Shown: positions 15,136-23,477 of the stretch, in pieces | Layout of the letters: every line of letters begins with the position of its first letter | How positions within the stretch are numbered: position 1 is the first letter of the stretch | Source: Micromonospora musae | GTDB lineage: Bacteria > Actinomycetota > Actinomycetes > Mycobacteriales > Micromonosporaceae | DNA length: 64,000 nt | Reading direction: 5' to 3' | Assembly: GCF_003626635.1 (NCBI RefSeq) | Contig: NZ_RAZT01000010.1 | Coordinates: forward strand, 186,001-250,000 | The notes under the pieces: generated by a model | Database searches by the model: none | Told to the model about the DNA's origin: nothing | What the model saw: only the letters and a program-made list of their open reading frames with translations | Position numbers and translations under genes: made by a program

Positions 15136-15524
15136 GCCGGCTCGATGAGCCCGTCGACCGGGCGTCCGTCTTCCACTCCGCTCGACTGACAGTCGAGGCG
15201 CACGACGCGGGGCGGCGCTGCTGCCTCGACTGCCCCGGTCAGGCGTGCCGCCAGGACGAGTGGGCACAGAAGGTTCTCAGCCTCCGATTCACCGCGCCCA
15301 GCGACCGGCCGCGACCCGCGGCCGGCGACCGGAAGGAGAAGACCGTGGAGAAGCTTCAGTGGCGGACGCTGCGCTGCGACAACAGCGGACCCAACTGCCC
15401 CGAGATAGCCGAGCGGGACAACCAGGTGTTCCTGCGCAGCAGTAAGCGGCCCGAGCGCGTCGCCGTCCTCGACGCCGCCGAGTTCGAAACGCTCAAGCAG
15501 AAGATCCTCGACGGTGAGCTCTGA
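15132..15524 (+). CDS. Small Cys-containing hypothetical protein, possibly two ORFs in one frame
   Basis: The 130-residue frame is of unknown function. The N-terminal half has a Cys cluster (RRCCLDCPGQACRQDEW) that could bind zinc. The C-terminal half, from VEKLQWRTLRCDNSGPNCPE onward, looks like an independent 59-residue protein. GTG 15345 is preceded by GGAAGGAG at ideal spacing, so it may be made separately or instead. The sequence between the halves is Arg/Pro-rich and linker-like. The gene overlaps the previous one by 4 bases and the next by 11. Confidence 0.7.
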   Translation: MSRLDEPVDRASVFHSARLTVEAHDAGRRCCLDCPGQACRQDEWAQKVLSLRFTAPSDRPRPAAGDRKEKTVEKLQWRTLRCDNSGPNCPEIAERDNQVFLRSSKRPERVAVLDAAEFETLKQKILDGEL

Positions 15525-15774
15525 CCTCACCACTTCGGGGCCGGCTCCACCGGTGGGGCCGGCCCCGGCCGTGCCGGAGTCGCTCTGCATGGGCTGCACC
15601 GGGCACCGAATCATGATCAGGGAGCACGATTGCGGCGGCCGTCGGATCCAGGGCTGGCGGTGCGGGTGCCCGGAGCCGGAGTGCCGGCGTCGCCAAGCGG
15701 GCGAGTTCCCGCCGCACCTGAACAGCCGGCAGGAGCGTGGAGCGGGTGGGAAATCCACTAACCGGCGACGCTGA
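15514..15774 (+). CDS. Small Cys-rich hypothetical protein
   Basis: The 86-residue protein has three Cys groups (CMGC, HDCGG, RCGCPEPEC) resembling a zinc ribbon, then a basic tail. GTG 15514 overlaps the previous stop by 11 bases and has no own ribosome-binding site, so it relies on coupling. It is the last gene of the GntR-linked cluster and is followed by a terminator. Function is unknown, and existence as a protein is likely but not certain. Confidence 0.55.
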   Translation: MSSDLTTSGPAPPVGPAPAVPESLCMGCTGHRIMIREHDCGGRRIQGWRCGCPEPECRRRQAGEFPPHLNSRQERGAGGKSTNRRR

Positions 15775-15801
15775 TGGGCTCTCTGGGCACCCTTCGAACG
15801 C

Positions 15802-15831
15802 GAACGCCCCCTCCGTGTGGAGGGGGCGTTC
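15802..15831. terminator. Bidirectional terminator
   Basis: The 13-bp stem GAACGCCCCCTCC / GGAGGGGGCGTTC with loop GTGT lies between the convergent ends of the small-gene cluster (15774) and the L,D-transpeptidase gene (15849). Confidence 0.85.
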
Positions 15832-15848
15832 GTCGTCTTCCGGGACGT

Positions 15849-17144
15849 TCAGTCGGCCGTCGGGGTGACGTCCGGGTCCGGCGTCGCGTCGGTCGACGGC
15901 TGCGTCGCCGGCTCGTACGGCACGGCGCTGCCCTTGACGTACTCGCTCCAGCTCATGTTCCAGTCGGTCCAGCCGTTGCCGTTCTGGAGCTTGCGCTCGG
16001 TGCCCTTCACCGTGATGGGGTCACCGATGCGGGTGTTGGTGAAGAGCCACGCGCCCATTGCCATCGACACGTTCACGCATCCGTGCGACACGTTCACGCT
16101 GCCCTGCTGCCCTTCCGACCAGGGCGCGGCGTGGATGAACTCGCCACCCCAGGTGAGCCGCTGGGCATAGTCGATCTTCGTACGGTAGCCCTCCTCGGGG
16201 CCGAGCTCCTCGAAGGTGTCGAAGACCGTCTTGCGCAGCTTCTCGATCACCACCATCGTGCCGCTCGACGACGGAGTGCTCTTCTTGCCGAGGCTGACCG
16301 GGAGCGTCTTGATCACCTTGCCGTCGCGGGTGACGGTCATCCGCTTGGTCTTGTTGTCCACGGTCATGATCAGCGACGGGCCGATGTTGATGTCGACGGT
16401 GAGATCGGCCCGCCCGTACCAGCCGTCGGCCATCGGCAGACCGCCGGCCTGCACTCGGTACGAGACCTTGCTGTTGGCCTTCCAGAACTGCTTCGGCCGG
16501 TAGCGGATCTCGGTGGGGCTCACCCAGTGCCAGATGCCCTCCTGCGCCGGCACCGACGTCACCGTCATCCGGCGCTGCACGTCGTCGCGGTAGTCCTCCG
16601 GAATCTCCCGGCTGAACTTGACGATCAGCGGCATGCCGACGCCGACGGTCTGGCCGTCGCCGAGGAAGCTGCTCACCCGGATCTGCTTGCTGGGCTGGGC
16701 CATGGTGGTGAAGTTGCTGGTCGCGGTGGCAGGCCGGCCGTCGTCACCGGTCGCGGTCACGGTCGCCGTGTAGGTCTCGCCGTACTTGAGCGCGCCGCCC
16801 GGCAGCCAGCTCTTGCCATCTTCGGCGAGCTTGCCCTTGACCGCCTTGCCGGCGGAGTCCTTGAGCTCGAACTTCGTCTCCAGGGCCTCCGTGGTGCTGA
16901 AGGCGATGGCGGTGGACGCGGGCACGTCCTTGGCGTCGGCCTTCGGCTCGCTGATGGTGGCTGCCGCCTTCGGGGCGGGGGTCTCCGCGCCGCCCTGCCA
17001 CGACGACGGTTTGCCGCCGTCGCCGCTGGTGCAGGCGGAGGTGAGCGCCAGCGCGGCGGTGATCAGCCCCGCGGCGAGAGCTCGGCGTCGACCGACGTGC
17101 CGGCCGCCGGGCCGGCGGTCCAGCTGCTCCTGGTCAGCTCGCAT
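15849..17144 (-). CDS. L,D-transpeptidase lipoprotein (Ig-like domains plus YkuD), copy A
   Basis: The 431-residue enzyme makes 3-3 cross-links in peptidoglycan. A hydrophobic leader ends ALTSAC, a near-lipobox with Thr at -3. Two Ig-like domains (about 60-260) precede the YkuD catalytic domain with SVNVSHGCVNVSMAMGAW, which includes catalytic Cys and His. The order is as in mycobacterial LdtMt2. ATG 17144 has TGAGGA 4 bases upstream, so I prefer it to the frame-open 17180. A close paralogue lies immediately upstream on the same strand. Confidence 0.95.
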   Translation of the reverse strand: MRADQEQLDRRPGGRHVGRRRALAAGLITAALALTSACTSGDGGKPSSWQGGAETPAPKAAATISEPKADAKDVPASTAIAFSTTEALETKFELKDSAGKAVKGKLAEDGKSWLPGGALKYGETYTATVTATGDDGRPATATSNFTTMAQPSKQIRVSSFLGDGQTVGVGMPLIVKFSREIPEDYRDDVQRRMTVTSVPAQEGIWHWVSPTEIRYRPKQFWKANSKVSYRVQAGGLPMADGWYGRADLTVDINIGPSLIMTVDNKTKRMTVTRDGKVIKTLPVSLGKKSTPSSSGTMVVIEKLRKTVFDTFEELGPEEGYRTKIDYAQRLTWGGEFIHAAPWSEGQQGSVNVSHGCVNVSMAMGAWLFTNTRIGDPITVKGTERKLQNGNGWTDWNMSWSEYVKGSAVPYEPATQPSTDATPDPDVTPTAD

Positions 17145-17343
17145 GATTTCCTCACAGTCGTGATCCCTCGCACCAGCCATCGTCTCTTACAGACGCGCGA
17201 GAACTGGTACCCGTTGCCTGGGGTGAAACGAAACACCCCGAGAACTTTTGCCCGGGTTGTTGCTAGAATTCGCTGTTCGCGAAGGGGACTCGATATCCGA
17301 CGGGTCCGATCCCGTCCATCGATTCGACAGCGTACGCGACCCC

Positions 17344-17371
17344 GCGCCGGCTCGACGGTGCGAGCCGGCGC
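17344..17371 (-). terminator. Terminator of L,D-transpeptidase copy B
   Basis: The 11-bp perfect stem GCGCCGGCTCG / CGAGCCGGCGC with a 6-base loop begins 12 bases past the stop of the gene ending at 17383. It separates the two transpeptidase genes into individual transcripts. Confidence 0.65.
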
Positions 17372-17382
17372 CGCGGATGGCG

Positions 17383-18645
17383 TCAGACGGCCGGGCCGGC
17401 CCCACCCTCAGGGACCGGTAGGGCGCTGCCCTTGACGAACTGTGACCAGCTCAAACTCCAGGCGGTCCAGCCGTTGCCGGCGGCCAGCTTGCGCTCGGTG
17501 CCCTTGATCGTGATCGGGTCGCCGACCCTCGACTGCTCGAAGAGCCAGCGGGCGTTGGCGGTGGAGACGTTCACGCACCCGTGCGACACGTTCTGCCGCC
17601 CCTGCACGTGCTCCGACCAGGGCGCGGCGTGGATGTACTCGCCGCCCCAGGTGATCCGCTGGGCGAACTCGATGTCGGTGACGTAGCGGTTGGCGGGATC
17701 GGGATCGTCCCGGGTGTCGAAGACCGTCTTCTCCTTCTTCTCCATCACGACCATCGTGCCGCTGGAGGAGGGGGTGCTCTTCTTGCCGAGGCTCACCGGC
17801 ATGGTCCGAACCAGCTTGCCGCCCTCGTACACCGTCATCTGCTTCGTGGCGTTGTCCACCTTCATCACGAAGGACCGGCCGATCTTGCCGGTGGCCTTCC
17901 GGTCGACGTCGCCGTAGCGGCCGTTGCTCAGCGGGATGCCGGCCAACGCGATCCGGACGTTGAGCGTCGTGCCCGGCTTCCAGTACTCCGGTGCCCGGTA
18001 GTAGGCCTGGGTGCCGTTCTCCACCCAGTGCCAGGCGCCCGGCTGCGGCGGATCGGTGCGGACGAACATGCGCTTCTGTACGGCCGCCCGGTCCTTCTTC
18101 GGGATGCCCGGATGGAACTCGGTCACCACCGGCATCGCCACGCCGTACGTCTTGTCGTCGAAGAGGTAGAGCCCTGAGCCGATGGTCGACTTCGGCTTCT
18201 TCATGGTGGTGAAGGTGCTGCTGCCCTGACGAGCGGTTCCGTCGGCGGCGGTGGCGCTGACGGTCGCGGTGTACGTGGTGCCGTACTTCAGGGGAGCGTT
18301 CGGCACCCACGACGAGCCGTCGGTGCGCATCTTGCCCTGGACCCCATCGCCGGCCGCGTTGGTCAGCGTGACCTTGGTGACCTTGGCGCCGTCCGGCAGG
18401 TCGGCGCTGATCTCGGTGCTGACCGGCTTGTTCTTCGTCCCGTTCCCCGGGCTGAGCGGCAACGGCGGCCCGGCCGGGGCGGAGGGTGTCGACGTGTCGC
18501 CGGTCGCCGCACCCGGGCTGCCGCCCGATGCCGATCCGCCGACGAACGACGGTTTCTGCTGCTCGTCGCCGCAACCCGTCAGCGCCAGCGATGCCGCCAA
18601 AGCCAGGGCGCCCACCAACGCCCCGGCCCGCGTGAACGTGACCAT
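17383..18645 (-). CDS. L,D-transpeptidase lipoprotein, copy B
   Basis: The 420-residue paralogue of copy A has the same plan: signal peptide with a clean lipobox (LALTGC), a Ser/Thr/Pro/Gly linker, two Ig-like domains and a YkuD domain with RQNVSHGCVNVSTANARW (catalytic Cys, His). Shared stretches such as PVSLGKKSTPSSSGTMVV show recent common ancestry. ATG 18645 follows AGAGGTGGGG. With copy A it forms a tandem pair about 240 bases apart; different regulation is likely since each has its own upstream region. Confidence 0.95.
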   Translation of the reverse strand: MVTFTRAGALVGALALAASLALTGCGDEQQKPSFVGGSASGGSPGAATGDTSTPSAPAGPPLPLSPGNGTKNKPVSTEISADLPDGAKVTKVTLTNAAGDGVQGKMRTDGSSWVPNAPLKYGTTYTATVSATAADGTARQGSSTFTTMKKPKSTIGSGLYLFDDKTYGVAMPVVTEFHPGIPKKDRAAVQKRMFVRTDPPQPGAWHWVENGTQAYYRAPEYWKPGTTLNVRIALAGIPLSNGRYGDVDRKATGKIGRSFVMKVDNATKQMTVYEGGKLVRTMPVSLGKKSTPSSSGTMVVMEKKEKTVFDTRDDPDPANRYVTDIEFAQRITWGGEYIHAAPWSEHVQGRQNVSHGCVNVSTANARWLFEQSRVGDPITIKGTERKLAAGNGWTAWSLSWSQFVKGSALPVPEGGAGPAV

Positions 18646-18831
18646 CCCCACCTCTGTTCTCGCGTACCTGGCGGACATGGTGCCGTATCCGGCGCTGTCG
18701 CCAGGACCCGCGCGCGGGGAATCCAGGATGTTTGATGCTTTTGCCCGTTAAGCTCGCCCGAAGGGTGGAGCCGGGTATCGGATTGGAACCCCGCTCAGAG
18801 CCCGTGCTAATGTTCTCCCCGTTGCCACCGA

Positions 18832-18904
18832 GCGCCGCTAGCTCAACTGGCAGAGCAGCGGACTCTTAATCCGCGGGTTCGGGGTTCGAGTCCCTGGCGG
18901 CGCA
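18832..18904 (+). tRNA. tRNA-Lys (anticodon CTT), copy 1
   Basis: The 73-nt tRNA has acceptor stem GCGCCGC/GCGGCGC with A73. The anticodon stem CGGAC/ATCCG-type arm encloses CTT. The T-loop is TTCGAGT. CCA is not encoded. It is identical over its whole length to the tRNA at 20043. Confidence 0.96.
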
Positions 18905-18913
18905 CAGCTGGTG

Positions 18914-18954
18914 AAGGCTCTGGCCTGATGTTCTACATCGGGTCGGAGCCTTTT
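18914..18954 (+). terminator. Terminator of tRNA-Lys copy 1
   Basis: A 15-bp stem with several G-U pairs (18916-18930 with 18936-18950) and a 5-base loop is followed by TTTT. The hairpin has the same design as the one after copy 2. Confidence 0.85.
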
Positions 18955-19006
18955 CGCATTCCGGCGCGGAGTATCGGGCGCTCGACGGGCCGAGCAGAAT
19001 GACGCC

Positions 19007-19981
19007 ATGCGAGCCGCGTACATCGAGCGTCCCGGGCCCGCCGCGGACATCCTGATCGGCGACCTGCCGGCACCACGCCCCGGCCCGACCGACGTCCTGG
19101 TGGACGTGCTCGCCACGACCGTGAACCCCGTCGACACCTTCGTACGCTCCGGGGCCTATCGCACGGCGCTGCCGCTGCCCTTCGTGGTCGGCCGCGACCT
19201 CGTGGGCCGGGTGGCCGAGGCCGGGCCGGGCGTGACCGGCTTCCGCGCCGGGGAACTGGTCTGGTGCAACAGCCTGGGGCACGACGGCCGGCAGGGCAGC
19301 GCCGCCGAGCGGGCCGTGGTGCCGGTCGACCGGCTGTACCGGCTGCCCGCCGGGGTCGACCCGGCCACCGCGGTGACCGTGCTCCACCCCGCCGCCACGG
19401 CGTACCTCGCGCTCTTCGTCCACGGCCGGCTCCGGCCTGGGGAGACGGTCGTCGTGGCGGGCGGCGCCGGAAACGTCGGCACCTCCCTGGTCGCGCTCGC
19501 CGCCACGGCCGGGGCGCGCGTCGTGGCGACCGCGTCGGCGGCCGACGCCGACCGCTGTCGACGCAACGGCGCCGCCGAGGTGCTCGACTACCGGACCTCT
19601 GACCTCGTCGACCGGTTGAGATCGACCTGCCCCGACGGCGTCGATGTGTACCTCGACACGGCCGGCCGTAACGAGCTGGAACCGGTGATCGACCTGCTCG
19701 CCCCGCGCGGCCGGGTGGTGCTGCTCACCGGGGGCGCTGCCCGGCCCGTGCTGCCCGTCGGCGCGCTCTACCAGAACGATCGCGCCGTGATCGGCTTCGT
19801 CATCTCCCGCGCCACCGTCGACGAGCTGGCCGAGGCCGCCAGGACAGTGAACCGGATGCTCGCCGCCGGGCGGCTGGCCCCGCGTGAGACGCTGCCGCTG
19901 CCGTTGTCGGCGATGGGGGAGGCGCACCGGATGCTCGAACAGGGGGAGCTGCGCGGCCGGCGCGTGGTGATCCACCCGTAG
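19007..19981 (+). CDS. Zinc-independent MDR-family NAD(P)H:quinone oxidoreductase-like
   Basis: The 324-residue medium-chain dehydrogenase/reductase has an N-terminal GroES-like fold (about 1-120, with NPVDTFVRSGAY and PFVVGRDLVGRV) and a Rossmann domain whose nucleotide loop is VVVAGGAGNVGTSLVALA. The Cys cluster of zinc alcohol dehydrogenases is absent, so it most resembles quinone oxidoreductases. The exact substrate is unknown. It sits alone between two identical tRNA-Lys units. Confidence 0.88.
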   Translation: MRAAYIERPGPAADILIGDLPAPRPGPTDVLVDVLATTVNPVDTFVRSGAYRTALPLPFVVGRDLVGRVAEAGPGVTGFRAGELVWCNSLGHDGRQGSAAERAVVPVDRLYRLPAGVDPATAVTVLHPAATAYLALFVHGRLRPGETVVVAGGAGNVGTSLVALAATAGARVVATASAADADRCRRNGAAEVLDYRTSDLVDRLRSTCPDGVDVYLDTAGRNELEPVIDLLAPRGRVVLLTGGAARPVLPVGALYQNDRAVIGFVISRATVDELAEAARTVNRMLAAGRLAPRETLPLPLSAMGEAHRMLEQGELRGRRVVIHP

Positions 19982-20042
19982 GCCATCCCTCCCGCACGGG
20001 GTGTCCCGGCGGCCTGTTAATGTCTCTCCCCGTTGTCAGCGA

Positions 20043-20118
20043 GCGCCGCTAGCTCAACTGGCAGAGCAGCGGACTCTTAATCCGCGGGTTCGGGGTTCGA
20101 GTCCCTGGCGGCGCACCA
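20043..20118 (+). tRNA. tRNA-Lys (anticodon CTT), copy 2
   Basis: The sequence matches copy 1 at 18832-18904, but this copy has CCA encoded (20116-20118). The 30 bases upstream (TTAATGT...CTCCCCGTTG) and the terminator downstream also match copy 1, so the whole transcription unit is duplicated. Confidence 0.96.
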
Positions 20119-20126
20119 ACGAGATA

Positions 20127-20165
20127 GGCCCTGGCCTGGTGGTTCACACCGGGTCAGGGCCTTTT
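20127..20165 (+). terminator. Terminator of tRNA-Lys copy 2
   Basis: A 15-bp stem GGCCCTGGCCTGGTG / CACCGGGTCAGGGCC with loop GTTCA is followed by TTTT. Confidence 0.88.
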
Positions 20166-20375
20166 GGTACGGGACGATGGCGATCGGCAGTTGCCTGCCG
20201 ATCAACTCGGCGACCGAGGTCACGGCGTTGTCGACTGGCTGAGGGCGATCTTGTTGACCGGTGAGGGCCGACCCGGCTGGCACAACTGGAACGAGAAGAC
20301 GTAGCCCGCCGGCTGGCGACACGATCGACGCGCGGGGTGGCGTGCCTGCCCTGGGTCCGGACCGGTTGAAGAGAC
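20166..20375. other. Intergenic stretch before the pentapeptide-repeat gene
   Basis: It holds a 9-bp hairpin (GATCGGCAG-TTGC-CTGCCGATC, 20182-20203) and an open frame ending at about 20301 that reads GVVDWLRAILLTGEGRPGWHNWNEKT in two pieces. That frame has no start signal and runs back into the tRNA terminator. It may be a gene remnant or chance. Confidence 0.4.
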
Positions 20376-21062
20376 ATGCGTACGACCACCGTGGGCGACG
20401 TGACGATCCTCCTGCCCGACCTTGACCCGGAAGGCCTTCACCAGATCACCGACCTACCCGACGACGATCTCCACGACGGCCTCATGCAGGACGCCTCCTG
20501 GCGAGGTCAGCAGGTCGCGGACCGGAACTTCCGAGGCTGCCGGATCACGGAAGCGGATCTTGGTGAGATCAACTGGGAGGGCGGCGCCCTCTACGGGTGC
20601 GAGATCGTCCGGACGGACCTGTCCGGAGCGGCCCTCACGGGCGTCAACATCGAGCGGTGCTCAGTCACCGGCTCTCGCCTCACCGGAAGCAGACTCATCG
20701 ACGTCCGCCTGAAGGACGTCCTGTTCGGCAACTGCCGGTTCGACTACGCCACTCTGAACCGTGTCAGCGCCGCCGGTTCGGTGGCCTTCACCGACTGCAC
20801 CCTCGTCCACGGCACCTGGTCATCCTGTCGGCTCTCCGGCGTCGCACTGCGGTCGTGCGACCTGAGCGACTTGGAATTGGAATCCTGCCGCCTCGACGGC
20901 GCCGACCTGCGGGGCAACCGGCTGCACGCCTTCGCGGCACCGCTGGACAACTTGCCGGGCGTGGCCCTTACCGAGAACCACCTTCCCGAGCTGGCCCGGA
21001 TGGCCGTCGACGCTCTGAACATCGACGTCCGCGCAGATGCGTCGCGCGGCCACGGCCGCTGA
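20376..21062 (+). CDS. Pentapeptide-repeat protein
   Basis: The 228-residue protein has pentapeptide repeats (A/C-D/N-L/F-x-x) from about 48 to 190, for example NFRGCRITEADLGEINWEG and DLSDLELESCRLDGADLRGN, which build a right-handed quadrilateral beta-helix. The N-terminal 45 residues are acidic and the C-terminal helix is short. Some family members mimic DNA and protect gyrase, but nothing here ties this one to quinolone resistance. The start at 20376 has no strong ribosome-binding site. Several Cys lie on the coil faces. Confidence 0.85.
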   Translation: MRTTTVGDVTILLPDLDPEGLHQITDLPDDDLHDGLMQDASWRGQQVADRNFRGCRITEADLGEINWEGGALYGCEIVRTDLSGAALTGVNIERCSVTGSRLTGSRLIDVRLKDVLFGNCRFDYATLNRVSAAGSVAFTDCTLVHGTWSSCRLSGVALRSCDLSDLELESCRLDGADLRGNRLHAFAAPLDNLPGVALTENHLPELARMAVDALNIDVRADASRGHGR

Positions 21063-21195
21063 CGCGGCCACGGCCGATCGCGGCAATCGCCGTGGCGACC
21101 CGTCGAGTTGGCCGGGCTCCAATCCGGTTCGACCACCTGTCGATGGAGTCGACTCCGATTTCCCGATGGGCGACGATTGGCGACGAGGAGGCGCC

Positions 21196-21764
21196 GTGTC
21201 CGTTGAGCCCGTCCGCGCCGGCAGTTCGGACACGATCCTCGTCTGCATCCGGGGCAATTCCGGATCGGGCAAGAGCAGCATCGCCCGGGAGCTACGGCAC
21301 CGGCACGGCCGGGGCTGTGCCCTGGTAGAGCGGGACTACCTGCGGCGCATCCTGCTGCGGGAGCGCGACAAGCCCGGCGCGCGGCACCCACCCTGATCGC
21401 GCAGACCGTCCGGTTCGCGCTCGACCACGGCTACCACGTGGTGTTGGAAGGCATCATGCACGCGAGTCGTTACCGGAGCATGCTGACCGCTCTGCGTGCA
21501 GGCCACCGAGGACGAACGCTCTTCTGCTACCTGGACGTGTCGTTGCCCGAGACCCTGCGGCGGCACCTCACCCGCCCACAGGTCGACGAGTTCACCGCCG
21601 AGCAGATGAGCGGCTGGTATGCCGCCGGCGATGTTCTGGGCTGGCCGGACGAACTGGTCCTCCCGGAGACGGTCTCCTTCGAGGAGGCAGTCGAGGTCAT
21701 CGCCGTGGCGGCCGGACTACCTCAGACCGGACGAGACGACGACCTCCTTCCGTTCGATCGATGA
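21196..21764 (+). pseudogene. P-loop kinase gene broken by a frameshift
   Basis: Two adjacent frames form one protein. The first (from GTG 21196, with GAGGAGG 4 bases upstream) carries the Walker A IRGNSGSGKSSIAREL and ends at TGA 21396. The second frame continues with TLIAQTVRFALDHGYHVVLE, a Walker B-like strand, lid residues and a C-terminal helix to the stop at 21764. The frames switch near 21380-21396. The fold is that of small AAA-type kinases (uridine- or chloramphenicol-phosphotransferase-like); substrate is unknown. It could be a recent pseudogene or a base-calling error. Confidence 0.75.
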
Positions 21765-21815
21765 ATAGGGCCGAAGGGACGGGAAACGAGGTCGCTCACC
21801 GGGTAGACACGGGGT

Positions 21816-22373
21816 GTGATCCGACTACCTCGCGATCAGAAGCGGCTCGGCGAGCTGGCGGCGGCAGAGTTGACGTACGCCGAGCCTGGTGCCACTCGCC
21901 ACCGGCTGCCGCCGGGTTACCGGCCGGCGAGCCGGGACGCCCGCCTGGGGGTCGGCCGTACCGTCTTCGACCGGGCGGTCGACGGGCTGCTCTCCTGGGA
22001 GATGCATCGCGGCGCCGGCCTGGCCGTGACGGCCTCGGGGCCGAGCGCCGTCGACGGTGCCGTGGTGCTGCTGCGCTGGGGGATCCGCCCGCTCGGTTTC
22101 CTAGGGCCCTGCCGGGTGGTTTACCAGGTCGACGAGCCGGACCGGCGGGGCTTCGCCTACGGGACGCTGCCCGGTCACCCGGTGCGAGGCGAGGAGTTGT
22201 TCGTCGTCCGGATCGGGCCCGACGGGGAGGCCCGCCTCGCCATCACAGCCTTCTCGCGTCCCGCGTCGCTGGCGGCCCGCCTTGGTGGCCCGGCGGGCCG
22301 GAAGGTGCAGGCCATCGTCACCGACCGCTACGTACGAGCGTTGCAGCGCATCGCCGCGGGTGGGGCGCGATGA
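21816..22373 (+). CDS. DUF1990 family protein
   Basis: The 185-residue protein matches the DUF1990 pattern: TYAEPGATR near the N-terminus, GVGRTVFDRAVDGLLSWEMH in the middle, and GFAYGTLPGHPVRGEELFVV near the centre. The family is common in actinobacteria and plants and has no settled biochemical role; a lipid- or ligand-binding fold has been suggested. GTG 21816 is the start. It is followed after 16 bases by the YdcF-like gene in the same direction, which suggests an operon. Confidence 0.88.
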   Translation: MIRLPRDQKRLGELAAAELTYAEPGATRHRLPPGYRPASRDARLGVGRTVFDRAVDGLLSWEMHRGAGLAVTASGPSAVDGAVVLLRWGIRPLGFLGPCRVVYQVDEPDRRGFAYGTLPGHPVRGEELFVVRIGPDGEARLAITAFSRPASLAARLGGPAGRKVQAIVTDRYVRALQRIAAGGAR

Positions 22374-22389
22374 CGACGAAGAGGCGCGC

Positions 22390-23079
22390 GTGAACGGGCC
22401 GACACCGCGGGTCGTACGGGCGGAGGAACTCGCCGCCTTCACCGCCGCCCAGTTGCTGGATATGACGAAGGCCGTCATGGCGATCCTGGCCCTGCCGCAG
22501 CCAGCGGCCGACCGTGTCGACGCGCTCGTCGTACCCACCGGTCAGGGGGAGGAGTGGCGCCTCACCCACGCCATCCGGCGCTGGCAGGCCAACCGGAACA
22601 TCCGGCACCTGCTGGTCGCGAACGGTAACCCGGCGGAGGAGACGTACCAGGAGATCGACCTGCCCTACCTGCGTGGCCTCGGCCTTCGTCGACTCGACGG
22701 GGTTCGGCTCCAGGCCGAGCCGGCGCCCAACACGGGCCTGCAGGCCGCCTGGATCGCCGCCCACGTAGAAGAGCTCGATATCGCGAGTCTCGCGCTCGCT
22801 GTCTCCGCTTACCACCTGCCCCGGGTCTACCTGACGGTCCTCAAGGCGCTCAGCCGCGGTGGAATCCGCATTCCCCTCGTCCCGGACCCGGTGCCGGTCG
22901 CACCCGACGCTGCCGCCCCGGAAACCCGAGCGACCGCCTACGACCTACTGCCGGGCGAAGTGGAGCGAATTCTGAGGTATGCGGAGAAGGGGTGGGTTGC
23001 CACGTTCGAGGAGCTGCGGGTGTACCTGCGCTGGCTGTGGGGCGAACACGGCACGCTCCTGACCGGAACTTCGGCCTAG
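22390..23079 (+). CDS. YdcF/ElyC-like (DUF218) protein
   Basis: The 229-residue protein has a DUF218-like Rossmannoid core: VDALVVPTGQGEEWRLTHAI, HLLVANGNPAEETYQE, and LALAVSAYHLPRVYLTVLKAL, in the usual order. DUF218 proteins bind nucleotides or envelope precursors; ElyC acts on undecaprenyl-linked envelope synthesis. No N-terminal membrane helices are present, so this is a cytoplasmic version. GTG 22390 has GAAGAGG upstream. It overlaps the convergent next gene by 4 bases. Confidence 0.75.
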   Translation: MNGPTPRVVRAEELAAFTAAQLLDMTKAVMAILALPQPAADRVDALVVPTGQGEEWRLTHAIRRWQANRNIRHLLVANGNPAEETYQEIDLPYLRGLGLRRLDGVRLQAEPAPNTGLQAAWIAAHVEELDIASLALAVSAYHLPRVYLTVLKALSRGGIRIPLVPDPVPVAPDAAAPETRATAYDLLPGEVERILRYAEKGWVATFEELRVYLRWLWGEHGTLLTGTSA

Positions 23080-23444
23080 CGTTCCGGTTCGCTCGCCGAC
23101 CTGCTTCGCAGCTGACGCCGCACCACGACGACGGCCGAGATCAGCAGGGTCGCCGACAGCGCGCCGACCGCCTGGGCCACCCGGTCGATGCGCTCAGTGG
23201 TGCAGATCCGGTGTGCCATCTCCCAGTAGTACCGCTTGTCCTCGGAGTTCGGGGCGTTCGCCCACGGGCTGAGGTCCATGCTCAGGGCGTTGCCGCAACT
23301 CGCGTACTTCTCGTGGTCGCCGGGCCCGATGCGGATGGGCGAGATCAGCAGGAACGCGACCACGATGGTGCCGAGCAGTACGAGGAGCGGGCTCAGCCAG
23401 GTGGCGCTGTGTCTCGGCCCGGCCGCGACGGATCTGATCGCCAT
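23076..23444 (-). CDS. Small two-helix membrane protein, hypothetical
   Basis: The 122-residue protein has helices at about 15-37 and 88-108 with an extracytoplasmic loop of about 50 residues that contains two Cys (YASCGNAL and HRICTTE), possibly a disulfide. The C-terminus is Arg-rich. No function is recognised. ATG 23444. Confidence 0.75.
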   Translation of the reverse strand: MAIRSVAAGPRHSATWLSPLLVLLGTIVVAFLLISPIRIGPGDHEKYASCGNALSMDLSPWANAPNSEDKRYYWEMAHRICTTERIDRVAQAVGALSATLLISAVVVVRRQLRSRSASEPER

Positions 23445-23477
23445 CGGGCGATGGTAGACAACCGGAGAGTGCTCGTC

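Noticed and set aside
18832..20118. Duplicate tRNA-Lys genes as attachment sites of an integrated element
   Set aside because: The only gene between them is a metabolic oxidoreductase. No integrase or phage gene is seen, and promoter and terminator are duplicated too, which fits tandem duplication better.
20166..20301. Open frame reading GVVDWLRAILLTGEGRP
   Set aside because: There is no start signal and it runs back into the tRNA terminator. It could be a gene remnant but cannot be assigned.
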